Origin: Streptomyces griseoviridis
GTDB lineage: Bacteria; Actinomycetota; Actinomycetes; Streptomycetales; Streptomycetaceae
Assembly: GCF_005222485.1 (NCBI RefSeq)
Contig: NZ_CP029078.1
Location: forward strand, 496,001-560,000
Direction: 5' to 3'
DNA length: 64,000 nt
How positions within the stretch are numbered: the stretch's first letter is position 1; each line of letters starts with the position of its first letter. The notes beneath the pieces were generated by a model, which was not told where the DNA came from, did no database searches, and saw only the letters and a program-made list of their open reading frames with translations. Positions 12,990 through 20,885 of the stretch are shown piece after piece. The translations under genes were made by a program, and so were the position numbers.

Positions 12990-14894
12990 ATGCGCGCCTA
13001 CGCCCTCGCTCCCACCCCCGTCTCGCCCCTGACCGGCGGGCTCGCCGACAGTGTCTTCGAGACGGCGGTCAGGACCCCCGACCTCCCGGTGCTCGCCCGG
13101 CGGCCCGCGCCCGGCTCCTCCGTCTGGGAGGAGGTGTCCGCGGCCGGACTGCGGGACGAGGTGGTGGGTCTCGCCAAGGGCATGATCGCCTCGGGGATCT
13201 CACCGGGGCACCGGGTCGCGATCATGGCCAGGACCCGCTACGAGTGGACGGTCCTGAGCTACGCGCTGTGGACGGTGGGCGCCGAGGTGGTGCCGATCTA
13301 CCCGACGTCCTCCCGCGACCAGGTCGAGTGGATCCTGCGGGACGCCAAGTGCGTGGCCGTGGTCGTCGAGGACGAACAGGCCGTGATGACGGTCGGATCG
13401 GTGTGCGGGGCGCTGCCGCTGCTGCGCCACGTCTGGCAGTTGGACTCGGGGGCGCTCGACGAGCTGACGGCCAGGGGCGAGTCGGTGCCGATGACGACCG
13501 TCGACTCGCTGCGCCGGATCGTGCTGCCCGACTCGACGGCCGTGATCGCCTACACCTCGGGGACGACGGGCCGCGCGCTGGGGTGCGCGCTCAGCCACCT
13601 CAACCTGGCCAGCTCCTGCGACACGCTCCTCGAAGGGTGGAGACAGACGGCGGCGCCGCCCGGCGAACAGGGGTCGGTGCTCGCCTTCCTGCCGTTCTCG
13701 CACGTGTACGGCCTGATGATCCAGAACCTCTGTGTCCGCGGCGGCCTGCTGATGGGCCACGAGCCGGATCTGAGCGGCGAGGCGCTGGCCGCCGCGCTGC
13801 GCTCGTTCCGGCCGACCTACTTCTACGCGGTGCCGTCGGTCTTCGAGAAGATGTACAAGACCTTCCACCACACCGCCCACCAGGACGGGCGCGGGGCGCT
13901 GTTCGAGCGGGCCGCGAGCACCGCGCGGGACTTCGCGGCGGCCCTGGAGCGGCAGCGGCTGGGCGAGGGTCCGGGCCCCGGGCTCGATCTGCGCCTGCAG
14001 CACGCCCTGTTCGAGCGGACGGTGTACCGCAGGCTCCGCCTCGCGTTCGGCGGCCGGGTGGTCAGGGGGACCTCGGGCGGGTCGCCGCTCAGCCGTGAAC
14101 TCTCGCACTTCTACGAGGGCATCGGCGTCTATGTGAACGACGGCTACGGGCTGACCGAGACCGGCGGCGGGGTGACCATGCAGCCGCTGGGGCGGGAGAA
14201 GTCGGGGACGGTCGGCCGGCCGCTGCCGGGCGTCGACCTGATGCTCTCCGACGACGGCGAGGTCATGGTGCGCGGGCGCACGGTGTTCCAGGGGTACCTC
14301 AACGAGCAGGAGGCGACCCGGGCCGTGCTGCGCGGCGGCTGGCTGGCCACCGGGGACCTCGGCTGGCTGGACGCCGACGGGTATCTGACGATCACCGGAC
14401 GCACCAAGGACGTCCTGGTCACCAGCAGCGGCAAGAGCGTCGCGCCGGCCGCCCTCGAACAGCGGCTGCGGACGCATCCGCTGATCCACCAGGCGGTCGT
14501 GGTGGGCGACAACCGGCCCTGCGTGGGCGCGTTGATCACCCTGGACCCCGAGTTCCTCGCGTACTGGCGCGGTTCGCTGTCGCTGCGGAGCGACACACCG
14601 AGCCGGGAGGCCCGGGAGGAGAACGCGCTGCGCGAGGAGATCGGGCGGGCGGTGGCCGCGGCCAACAGCACGGTCTCGCGGGCCGAGTCGATCCGGGTGT
14701 TCCGGGTGCTGGCGCAGCCGTTCGGGGTCGCCAACGGGTTGCTGACACCGTCGATGAAGCTGCGCAGGGACGCGATCGTCGAGCACTACGCGGCGGAGAT
14801 CGACTCCATGTACCAGGCCCGCTCCCGCTCCCCGCGGCCGAACGTCCCCGAGGAGCCGCCCGGTTGGGACGAGTCGGACGACGTCTTCCGCTGA
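12990..14894 (+). CDS. Long-chain acyl-CoA synthetase (FadD15-like AMP-forming ligase) with altered P-loop
   Basis: The 634-residue protein belongs to the ANL superfamily and most resembles bacterial long-chain fatty-acid:CoA ligases, which make acyl-CoA via acyl-AMP. Visible core motifs are YTSGTTGRALG (A3, residues 187-198), FLPFSHVYG, NDGYGLTETGGGV (A5), GWLATGDLGWLDADGYLTI (A7), GRTKDVLVTSSGKSVAP (A8) and the C-terminal LTPSMKLRR carrying the A10 lysine. In A3 the nearly invariant Pro-Lys of G-R-P-K-G is Ala196-Leu197. The ATG at 12990 follows AGGAG at 12979-12983. The gene converges on the GHKL gene, sharing a palindrome that contains both stop codons. Substrate range is not evident. Confidence 0.9.
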   Translation: MRAYALAPTPVSPLTGGLADSVFETAVRTPDLPVLARRPAPGSSVWEEVSAAGLRDEVVGLAKGMIASGISPGHRVAIMARTRYEWTVLSYALWTVGAEVVPIYPTSSRDQVEWILRDAKCVAVVVEDEQAVMTVGSVCGALPLLRHVWQLDSGALDELTARGESVPMTTVDSLRRIVLPDSTAVIAYTSGTTGRALGCALSHLNLASSCDTLLEGWRQTAAPPGEQGSVLAFLPFSHVYGLMIQNLCVRGGLLMGHEPDLSGEALAAALRSFRPTYFYAVPSVFEKMYKTFHHTAHQDGRGALFERAASTARDFAAALERQRLGEGPGPGLDLRLQHALFERTVYRRLRLAFGGRVVRGTSGGSPLSRELSHFYEGIGVYVNDGYGLTETGGGVTMQPLGREKSGTVGRPLPGVDLMLSDDGEVMVRGRTVFQGYLNEQEATRAVLRGGWLATGDLGWLDADGYLTITGRTKDVLVTSSGKSVAPAALEQRLRTHPLIHQAVVVGDNRPCVGALITLDPEFLAYWRGSLSLRSDTPSREAREENALREEIGRAVAAANSTVSRAESIRVFRVLAQPFGVANGLLTPSMKLRRDAIVEHYAAEIDSMYQARSRSPRPNVPEEPPGWDESDDVFR

Positions 14895-14919
14895 CCGGCC
14901 GCCGCGCGGCGGCCGGTCA
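14892..14919. terminator. Perfect 28-bp palindrome holding both convergent stop codons (bidirectional terminator)
   Basis: Two exact 14-base arms meet without a spacer. The outer bases TGA and TCA are the stop codons of the acyl-CoA synthetase (14892-14894) and of the GHKL gene on the other strand (14917-14919). Transcripts from either side can form the same very stable GC-rich hairpin. No T-tract follows, as is common for Streptomyces terminators. Confidence 0.7.
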
Positions 14920-15393
14920 GTCCCGCTCGCGGGTCTGAGCGGAGGTGGGCACGGCGCGCAGCGGCACCAGGACGGCGATGGTCTTGCCGCCGCCCGGGCG
15001 CCGTTCGACGGCGACCTCGCGGGCCAGCCGCTGGACGAGCGGCCAGCCGTAGCCGTTGACCCGGTGTCCGGGCGGGGCCGCGCCCGCCGCGCTGCGCGGC
15101 ACGGCGTCGCTGTGGTCGTGGACGAGCAGCCTGATGCCGTCGTCAGCGACGGACACCTCGAAGCCCGCCAGTCCCTCGCCGTGCCTGATCGCGTTGGTGA
15201 CCAGCTCCGACACCACCAGCAGCAGATCGATGACGTCCTCGTCGCGGGCCGTGCGGGACGGCGAGTTCCACTGCTCCCGCACCACCGCGCGGGCGTGGGC
15301 GCGGGCGGTGGCCGCGCTCGCCACTCCCGGGTCCGCCGGCGCTTCCTCGGACAACGGCCCCGACAGGGCGGCCGGACGCACGGTGTCACTCAC
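14917..15393 (-). CDS. GHKL anti-sigma-type ATP-binding protein (HATPase_c_2)
   Basis: The 158-residue protein carries the N-box LLLVVSELVTNAIRHGEG, the G1-type segment DDGIRLLVHDHSDAVP and the G2-like GYGWPLVQRLAREVAVE ending in GGGKTIAVLVP. This is the single-domain RsbW/SpoIIAB-like class, abundant in Streptomyces. Members bind sigma factors or phosphorylate STAS partners on serine. Its ATG overlaps the stop of the upstream STAS gene by four bases (ATGA at 15390-15393), so the two are probably a partner-switching pair. Which sigma factor or regulator it binds is not visible. Confidence 0.9.
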   Translation of the reverse strand: MSDTVRPAALSGPLSEEAPADPGVASAATARAHARAVVREQWNSPSRTARDEDVIDLLLVVSELVTNAIRHGEGLAGFEVSVADDGIRLLVHDHSDAVPRSAAGAAPPGHRVNGYGWPLVQRLAREVAVERRPGGGKTIAVLVPLRAVPTSAQTRERD

Positions 15394-15761
15394 CGTTCCG
15401 TCACTGCCCTGGGCGCCTCCGTTGCCGTCGTGACGTCATCGGTGAAGACGAAGTACCCCGTGGTGCCAGTCACCTCAAACAGCCTTTCGATGCTCTCGTT
15501 GAACGGTCCCGCCACCACCATGGGCCGGCCGGCCAGCCGGTGGGTCTCCTGTTCCTCCAGCAGCACGTGCAGGATCGAGGAGTCGGCGAACTCCGTTGCG
15601 GACAGGTCGACGACGGTACACACCGACGGTGACCGCCGGGCCGTGCGCAGCGCCTCCTTCAGCAGGGGCGCGCTCTCGGCGTCGATGTCACCCCGAACCC
15701 GTACGACGACGCTGTCGTCCTCGGGGTCGCAGGTGACGGTATCCTCCCGCTCCTTCGCCAT
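15390..15761 (-). CDS. STAS-domain anti-sigma factor antagonist
   Basis: This is a 123-residue single STAS domain with VVVRVRGDIDAESAPLLKEA and the phosphorylation loop VVDLSATEFADSSILHVLLE, where the conserved serine of D-S-S is present. The family (RsbV/BldG-like) binds a GHKL anti-sigma kinase when unphosphorylated. It is coupled to the GHKL gene through a 4-bp overlap and lies 16 bases after the PRC-barrel gene. The start at 15761 is the first ATG of the domain. Confidence 0.9.
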   Translation of the reverse strand: MAKEREDTVTCDPEDDSVVVRVRGDIDAESAPLLKEALRTARRSPSVCTVVDLSATEFADSSILHVLLEEQETHRLAGRPMVVAGPFNESIERLFEVTGTTGYFVFTDDVTTATEAPRAVTER

Positions 15762-15777
15762 CTCGGTCTCCCCTCGT

Positions 15778-16149
15778 TCAGGAGGTCGCTGTCCGCTGCC
15801 TCGGCAGGTCGCGGTAGTACGCGGCGACCCGTGCCAGGTAGTCCGGGTCGAGGGTCTCGCTGTCGGTCTCGAAGCGGGGTGCCCCCTTCACCTCCGACCT
15901 GGTGCACGCCACGGTGATGGTGCGGTTCTCGCTGTCGATGCCCGTCACGGTACCGGCCGGGACGAGGGAGCTGCGCCCGAACCCCCAGACCGCGGTGTCC
16001 ACCACCAGGTGCAGCATCCCGGCGGGGTCGGCCTCCCGCTCCGCCACTCCGATGGTGCCGTCGGCCGATTCGACGGTGTAGCCGGTCAGGTCCTGCCCTG
16101 GTACATGGCCGGTCGTGGGTGCGTAGGACCAGATGCTGTCGACGTTCAC
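15778..16149 (-). CDS. PRC-barrel domain protein
   Basis: The 123-residue product has the PRC-barrel pattern DLTGYTVESADGTIGVAERE followed by GMLHLVVDTAVWGFGRSSLV and PAGTVTGIDSENRTITV. PRC barrels are small beta modules that mediate protein or RNA contacts; in actinobacteria many sit next to stress genes. I chose the GTG at 16149 because AAGGAG lies just upstream; the open frame extends further without a site. It leads the STAS-GHKL operon and may share a transcript with the phosphatase operon 117 bases upstream. The function is not known. Confidence 0.75.
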   Translation of the reverse strand: MNVDSIWSYAPTTGHVPGQDLTGYTVESADGTIGVAEREADPAGMLHLVVDTAVWGFGRSSLVPAGTVTGIDSENRTITVACTRSEVKGAPRFETDSETLDPDYLARVAAYYRDLPRQRTATS

Positions 16150-16266
16150 GCGGCTCCTTCCCTCACGGACGAATGTCGAGCCGCGGGTCGGGCGGCTCCA
16201 CAGCACCGCTTACCCGGCCGCCTGGTTCGCACGCCGCCCGTTCGCGATCTCGCCCGTACGGCGGAG

Positions 16267-16650
16267 TCAGCCGGTTCCGGGGCGTTCCTGCTCGTCGAGC
16301 CGGGGCGCGGGCGAGGTGAGGTACGCGAACGTGCCGGTGAGGTCGAGCAGCCGCTCCACGCAGACGGGACGTTTTTCCAAGGTCAGCCGCGCGCCCGCCC
16401 GGTCGACGCGGCGGCGGATCTGCAGCAGGGCGGAGAGGCCCGAGGAGTCGATGCAGCGCAGCCCGGAGAGGTCGAGGCGCAGCCAGCCGGGGGGCGGGTC
16501 GGCCGCCGCGCCCGGGGTGAACAACCAGCCGACGAGGGTGGTGAGCTCGTCGTGGTTGTAGAAGTCCAGATCGCCGTCGACGCGGACCTGGACCGCGTCG
16601 GGTCCGCGTTCGACGGTGAGTCCGAACGACGACGGGTGAGGGTGGGTCAT
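16267..16650 (-). CDS. STAS-domain protein, third gene of the phosphatase/B12 operon
   Basis: The 127-residue product has a STAS core: DAVQVRVDGDLDFYNHDELT and then WLRLDLSGLRCIDSSGLSAL with the target serine in IDSSGL. The ATG at 16650 overlaps the stop of the B12-binding gene (ATGA 16647-16650). With the PP2C phosphatase and the B12 protein encoded upstream, it is the likely phospho-STAS substrate of that phosphatase (inference). The short C-terminal tail (PAPRLDEQERPGTG) has no known motif. Confidence 0.88.
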   Translation of the reverse strand: MTHPHPSSFGLTVERGPDAVQVRVDGDLDFYNHDELTTLVGWLFTPGAAADPPPGWLRLDLSGLRCIDSSGLSALLQIRRRVDRAGARLTLEKRPVCVERLLDLTGTFAYLTSPAPRLDEQERPGTG

Positions 16651-17783
16651 GCGATGCGTCCTGATCCGGGAGGGTGTGGCGCCGGCAGCAGGTGGTCCAG
16701 GGCCGCACGCGCCTGGCGGAGGGTCCGGGAGGCGCGCGGGAAGTCCTGGAGCTGCCGGCCGAGCAGTTCGAGGGCGGGGTCGAGTGAGCGGGCGGGCACG
16801 GAGCGGGCGTCGAGGACACCGGCCGTCCAGCGCAGGAAGCGCGGCAGGAACTCCGGGTCGTTCACGTAGAGGGCGACGGCCAGGTGGTCGACGATGTGGC
16901 CGATGTCCTCGGCGGTGCGCTCGCGCTGCTGGTCGGTGTAGGAGCGCATCGGCGGGTAGCGCTCCTCCAGCCGGGCGAGGGTCTCCTTGACGAGCTGGCG
17001 CCGGGTGGCGACGACCATCGTGTACTCCTGGTCCGCCAGGTGCGCCAGGCAGGACACGGCGCGCGCCTCGGTGCGCAGCGGGTCGGGGAGGGCCAGGCCG
17101 CGGTCCAGGACGTCGACGGCGGCGCGGGCGTCGGGCGCCCAGGCGTCGGCGCCCAGGGTGCGGGCGTAGCGGCCGTCGGGTCCGAAGGCGGCGCCGCCCG
17201 CGAGCACCGGGACGCCGACCGCCTGGCAGGCGGTGACGGCGGTGTGCGCGGTGGGCAGGTGGAGCGAGAAGGTCGCGGAGAGGGCGACGGCCCGGGAGCC
17301 GGTCCTGTGCAGATGGCCGACGAGGTGCGGGACGGGGACATGGGCGCCGAGGAAGTCGACCCCGTGGCCGTGGTGGCGCAGCACCTCGGCGAGCAGCCGG
17401 GCGGGCAGCGCGTGCCACTCGCCGTCGACGCAGACCACGGTGATCCGGCCGCCGGCCGGTTCGGGGCCGCGGTGGCGGGGGTGGTGGCCGAGGGCGGCTA
17501 TGACGCGTTCGTGGATGGCGGTGGCGGCGTGCTCCTGGGCCACGGTGAGCCGGTTGGCGGCCCATTCGACACCGACCCGCGCCTGGACGGCCCCTATGAC
17601 GTCCAGCAGAGCCGTCACGACCGGGAGTCCGGCGTCGACGGCGCCGAGGACGGTGTCGGACGCGCGGTACTCGTCGCCGTCGCGGACGGCCAGCCAGAGG
17701 CGTTCGCGGACGTCGTCGAGGTCCGCCCCGGCCGGGGCGGCGGGGGCGGTGGGGGCGGTGGGGGTGCTGCTGGCGGCCGTCAC
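16647..17783 (-). CDS. Cobalamin-binding sensor protein with CarH-type Wx9EH motif
   Basis: The 378-residue protein starts at a GTG overlapping the phosphatase stop (GTGA 17780-17783). After a Pro/Ala leader come a four-helix B12-binding cap (about 24-100) and a Rossmann B12 domain (about 112-240). The cap carries W74, E84 and H85 in the exact W-x9-E-H arrangement that in CarH/LitR photoreceptors covers the upper face of adenosylcobalamin. In the Rossmann part, DGEWHAL offers H124 as the lower axial ligand, although the usual following Gly is Pro. There is no MerR DNA-binding domain. The C-terminal 130 residues are helical and unassigned. I infer a B12-based light or cobalamin sensor acting on the neighbouring PP2C/STAS pair. 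Confidence 0.85.
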   Translation of the reverse strand: MTAASSTPTAPTAPAAPAGADLDDVRERLWLAVRDGDEYRASDTVLGAVDAGLPVVTALLDVIGAVQARVGVEWAANRLTVAQEHAATAIHERVIAALGHHPRHRGPEPAGGRITVVCVDGEWHALPARLLAEVLRHHGHGVDFLGAHVPVPHLVGHLHRTGSRAVALSATFSLHLPTAHTAVTACQAVGVPVLAGGAAFGPDGRYARTLGADAWAPDARAAVDVLDRGLALPDPLRTEARAVSCLAHLADQEYTMVVATRRQLVKETLARLEERYPPMRSYTDQQRERTAEDIGHIVDHLAVALYVNDPEFLPRFLRWTAGVLDARSVPARSLDPALELLGRQLQDFPRASRTLRQARAALDHLLPAPHPPGSGRIA

Positions 17784-19441
17784 GCCGTGTACCTGCCGCG
17801 GGTGTGGCCGTCGACGGCGCTGAGGTGGGCGTGGCGCGGCGCGGTGACGGCCACCAGCGCCATGTCGTCGTGGCGGTTGCGGCCGACCCACTGCTCGGCG
17901 AGCATCCGCACGTGCGCGACGACGGCCTCGGCGGGCATGCCCGCGCAGTGTGCCAGGGCCTCCTCGACGCGCTGCTGGCCGAACATCTCGTCGCCGAGGG
18001 GTCCGCCGCGGGCCTCGGTGATGCCGTCGGTGAAGAGCAGGCAGGTCTCGCCCGGAAAGAGTTCGACGTGGGCGGTGGTGGAGGAGATGTTGCGGAAGAC
18101 GCCGACCAGTGTGCCGCGGGTGGGGGTGGCCTCGACCCGGCCGTCGGCCCGCACGATGAGCGGGGGCGGGTGTCCGGCGCTGGTGACCCTGAGCTTCACG
18201 GTGCGGCCGCGGCGGGCCACCGAGGTGAGCAGGAGCGTGGCGAACCGGGTGTGGTGGGAGCCGATCAGGGCGCTGTTCAGTAAGCCGAGGAGGCGTTGGT
18301 GGTCGCCTGCGAGCGGCAGCAGCGCGTGCAGCGTGTTGCGGATCTTGCCGGTCATGACGGCGGCTTCCAGGCCCTTGCCGCAGACGTCGCCGAGGACCAC
18401 CAGGGTCTCCTGGCCCGCGTCGGTGCCGGGGTGGACGTCGTAGAAGTCGCCGCCGACGTGTTCGCCCTCGCCGGAGGGCCGGTAGGCGCCCGCGAACTCC
18501 ACGCCGTGCACCTCGTGCAGGGTCGGCGGGAGCAGCTCGCGCATCAGGGTGGAGGTGATGGCGGCCTGTTCGGCGTACATGCGGGCCGCGGAGAGGGCGG
18601 CTCCGGCGCGGGCGGCGAAGAGCCGGGCGAAGATCTCGTCGCTCTCCGAGAACGCCTGCCGGGTGCCGGGGCGCAGCAGCACCAGGGCGCCTGCCGGGAC
18701 GCCCTGTCCCGGCAGCGGGGTGACGACGGCGGAGCCGACGGGTCCCTCGAAGTTGTCGGGGACGAGCCAGTCGGGGATGCCGGCCGGGTCGATCCAGCGC
18801 GAGGGCACCGGCGGGAAGCCGCTCAGGGCCTCGCTGAGGCCGGGGACGGTCGTCGGGTCGGCGCGGACCGTGCGGTGGACGGGGCTGCCTCCGGCGAGGC
18901 AGGAGGTGACGGGGAAGCGCCGGCCCCGGGGCGGGGCGACGACCACGGCGGCCTCGGCGAGCTGTCCCGCGGCGAGGGTGGCGGTGACGTCCATGCAGCG
19001 TTCGAGGTTGAGGGAGGCGAGCAGGGCGCTGGAGGCACGCGCGAGGAAGGCGGTGCGCCGGCGTTCGCCGTCGAGGGCGGCCTCGGCGAGGCGCCGCTCG
19101 GTGTCGTCGACCAGCCACCACATGACGTCTCCGTCGGGGGTGCGGCTGGAGTGGGCTTCGAAGGTGCGGTCGCCGAGGCTGCCGTGTTCGGCGTGGCCGG
19201 CGTTCTGCCGGGGGACGGCCGGCACCAGCCGGTCGTGCGCGTCGGCGATCCAGGCGGGGGCGACGTCGCGGAGCCGGGTGCCGCTCACCGCGTCGGGGAG
19301 CAGGGCGGCCGCGGCCGGGTTCAGATCGATCACGTCGCCCTGGGGATCCGCGAGCAGCACCGGGTAGGGCGCGGTGTTCCAGGCCGCGCCCGAGGGCGCG
19401 CCGCCACGCGGATCGGGAGGGGAGTGCTGGTGTGTCGTCAC
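17780..19441 (-). CDS. PAS-GAF-PP2C (SpoIIE-type) serine phosphatase
   Basis: The protein is about 553 residues. A PAS-like module is at about 25-110 (APYPVLLADPQGDVIDLNPA), a GAF domain at about 125-300 (LARASSALLASLNLERCMDV) and a PPM/SpoIIE phosphatase at about 320-545. The phosphatase shows GGDFYDV, VVLGDVCGKGLEA, LLFTDGITEARGG and NRHDDMALVAV, so all metal-binding aspartates are present. Such enzymes dephosphorylate STAS anti-anti-sigma proteins; the STAS gene two genes downstream is the obvious candidate. The start is uncertain: I used the GTG at 19441 just before the PAS domain. No strong ribosome site is visible, and longer in-frame starts exist up to 19690. Confidence 0.85.
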   Translation of the reverse strand: MTTHQHSPPDPRGGAPSGAAWNTAPYPVLLADPQGDVIDLNPAAAALLPDAVSGTRLRDVAPAWIADAHDRLVPAVPRQNAGHAEHGSLGDRTFEAHSSRTPDGDVMWWLVDDTERRLAEAALDGERRRTAFLARASSALLASLNLERCMDVTATLAAGQLAEAAVVVAPPRGRRFPVTSCLAGGSPVHRTVRADPTTVPGLSEALSGFPPVPSRWIDPAGIPDWLVPDNFEGPVGSAVVTPLPGQGVPAGALVLLRPGTRQAFSESDEIFARLFAARAGAALSAARMYAEQAAITSTLMRELLPPTLHEVHGVEFAGAYRPSGEGEHVGGDFYDVHPGTDAGQETLVVLGDVCGKGLEAAVMTGKIRNTLHALLPLAGDHQRLLGLLNSALIGSHHTRFATLLLTSVARRGRTVKLRVTSAGHPPPLIVRADGRVEATPTRGTLVGVFRNISSTTAHVELFPGETCLLFTDGITEARGGPLGDEMFGQQRVEEALAHCAGMPAEAVVAHVRMLAEQWVGRNRHDDMALVAVTAPRHAHLSAVDGHTRGRYTA

Positions 19442-19756
19442 TGTGAGGCACGCTGCCGCGCGCCCACCACCTTTCGGTCGACTGCGAATGTTTCCGTACG
19501 GCAACTCTCTCTCGCGGACCGGAACGGAGCAAGGGCCCTCAGGAGCCCCGGGGGCCCTCGGGGACGGGCACACCCCTCGCGAACTGGGGCGCAGCAGCTG
19601 AATGTTCACCCGAACGGGCGTTTTGGGAGAGTCGGGTTCTCGCCGGGCCACACCCCCTCCGAGCAGGGCGTACGGAGGCATGGTGTGCATGGCGTGTGGG
19701 TTCGGGGGTAATCGCGTTGGCGCCCTGCAAGACAGCCGTCAACGAATGAGGTACCC
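19442..19756. promoter_or_regulatory. Divergent intergenic region with a SigB-type promoter candidate
   Basis: This 315-base gap separates the phosphatase operon from a STAS gene. On the plus strand GCAT (19687-19690), 15 bases, then GGGTAA (19706-19711) approximates the Streptomyces SigB consensus GNNT-N14-16-GGGTAC/T, about 45 bases before the STAS start. The match is one base off in the -10 and the -35 element is weak. Nothing else in the gap stood out. Confidence 0.35.
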
Positions 19757-20128
19757 GTGTCCATCGCCCAGAACCCCCTGTCCGTCGAGGTCACCCTGCC
19801 GCGTGAGGATGTCGCCCTGATCGTGGTGGAGGGGTACCTGGACATCGACACCGCGACGGAGTTCAGGCACCACCTGGCCAACCAGCTGCACCACGGCCGC
19901 AAGCACTTCGTGATCGACCTGTCCGGCGTGCCGTTCATGGACTCGTCCGGGATGAACATCGTGCTGCGGATCTATCAGGAGGTCCGGGAGATCTCCGGCA
20001 GCGTGCAGATCGTGTCGCCGACGCCCGCGGTGCGCAGGGTGCTGGATCTGACCGGGGTCAGCATCACGGTTCCGGTGTCGGAGAGCCTCGACGCGGCGCT
20101 CGAACGCGTGGACGCCTCCCCGCAATAG
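19757..20128 (+). CDS. STAS-domain anti-sigma factor antagonist (BldG/RsbV-like)
   Basis: The 123-residue product reads VALIVVEGYLDIDTATEFRH, FVIDLSGVPFMDSSGMNIVL and RRVLDLTGVSITVPV, a complete classical STAS anti-anti-sigma domain with the phosphorylatable serine in MDSSGM. The GTG at 19757 has GAGG at 19748-19751. It stands alone on the plus strand between the PP2C-B12-STAS operon and marR. Two small hairpins directly after its stop would terminate it. Its kinase and phosphatase partners are not adjacent and cannot be named. Confidence 0.9.
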   Translation: MSIAQNPLSVEVTLPREDVALIVVEGYLDIDTATEFRHHLANQLHHGRKHFVIDLSGVPFMDSSGMNIVLRIYQEVREISGSVQIVSPTPAVRRVLDLTGVSITVPVSESLDAALERVDASPQ

Positions 20129-20176
20129 TTGTCGTTTGACAACTGTGCGGGCGAGGCCACAAAGTAACCTCGCACA
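20127..20176. terminator. Two consecutive inverted repeats between convergent STAS and marR genes
   Basis: AGTTGTC-GTTT-GACAACT (20127-20144) overlaps the STAS stop codon. It is followed by GCGAGG...CCTCGC (20151-20156 with 20168-20173), whose stem can be lengthened through a small bulge by TGTGCG/CGCACA. Both could end transcription from either side. The first repeat also looks like a MarR-type operator and contains a TTGACA hexamer at 20136-20141, so a regulatory role is an alternative. Confidence 0.5.
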
Positions 20177-20249
20177 GCGCGCGGGAGGGGCCGAGGATGC
20201 ACCGGTGGGAGTCCACCGCCGAGCACGCCGGACCTCCCGCGTCCGCCGC

Positions 20250-20735
20250 TCAGGCGGTGCGCGCGGACGGCGCCTTCTCGTCGGCCTCGCCGTGGATCTG
20301 TGCCGCGGCGGCCAGGCAGAACGCCTCGAGCCCGCTCAGCAGCGCGGACCGCTGGGCGGCCGGCATCTGTTCGAGGACCGACGTGAGAGCGGTCTCCCTG
20401 CGGGCCCGCAGATCGGCCAGGAAGGACCGGCCGTGGCGGCTCAGATACAGCCGCAGCTCGCGCCTGCTGGTGCTGCCCGCCCTGCGTTCCATGAACCCGA
20501 CGGCCTGCAGCCGGTCGCAGAGCCGGCTGGTCGAGGGCGGGGTGGAACCCAGCGCGTCGGCGAGCGTGCGCAGGTTGATTCCTTCGTTGTGTTCCAGGAT
20601 GAAGAGGACACGCAGCTGGGAGGCGGAGACCGGCGCCGTCGAGGCGCGACCCCACAAGACTTCGAGAAGTTCCGCCGCCTCCGAGGTCACACGCGCCACC
20701 TCCTCGGGCTGCGGGCGCTGGTACGAGGACGTCAC
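20250..20735 (-). CDS. MarR-family transcriptional regulator
   Basis: This is a 161-residue winged-helix protein. VSASQLRVLFILEHNEGINL leads into the DNA-binding helices RTLADALGSTPPSTSRLCDR, followed by the wing LQAVGFMERRAGSTSRRELR and dimerisation helices. This is the standard MarR order, including the STSR..DRLxxxGxxxR signature. The GTG start at 20735 precedes MTSSYQRPQ. The target and ligand are unknown; in Streptomyces many such regulators lie near SpoIIE-type phosphatase genes, as here at 20886. Confidence 0.9.
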   Translation of the reverse strand: MTSSYQRPQPEEVARVTSEAAELLEVLWGRASTAPVSASQLRVLFILEHNEGINLRTLADALGSTPPSTSRLCDRLQAVGFMERRAGSTSRRELRLYLSRHGRSFLADLRARRETALTSVLEQMPAAQRSALLSGLEAFCLAAAAQIHGEADEKAPSARTA

Positions 20736-20885
20736 GCTGCCACTTTGGCAGGCTTCCGGACCGATGTCAGGTCGCCGGCCCCGCGTCCCGTCCCGGCGGG
20801 CGCCTCACACAACGGACGGGCAGGGCCGCCGCGAGCCGATCCACGCGGCGCTTCTGCCCCCGAACGGAATGGTGTAACCGAGAAC

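Noticed and set aside
17784..19532. Upstream continuation of the B12-protein frame through the phosphatase gene
   Set aside because: The extension is Arg/Pro/His-rich shadow sequence in another frame of the phosphatase gene; the GTG at 17783 couples the real gene.
20197..20877. Plus-strand frame with a GGGAGGGG site opposite marR
   Set aside because: It lies antisense to an intact MarR gene and the product has no domain; I keep only the possible antisense transcript as a finding.
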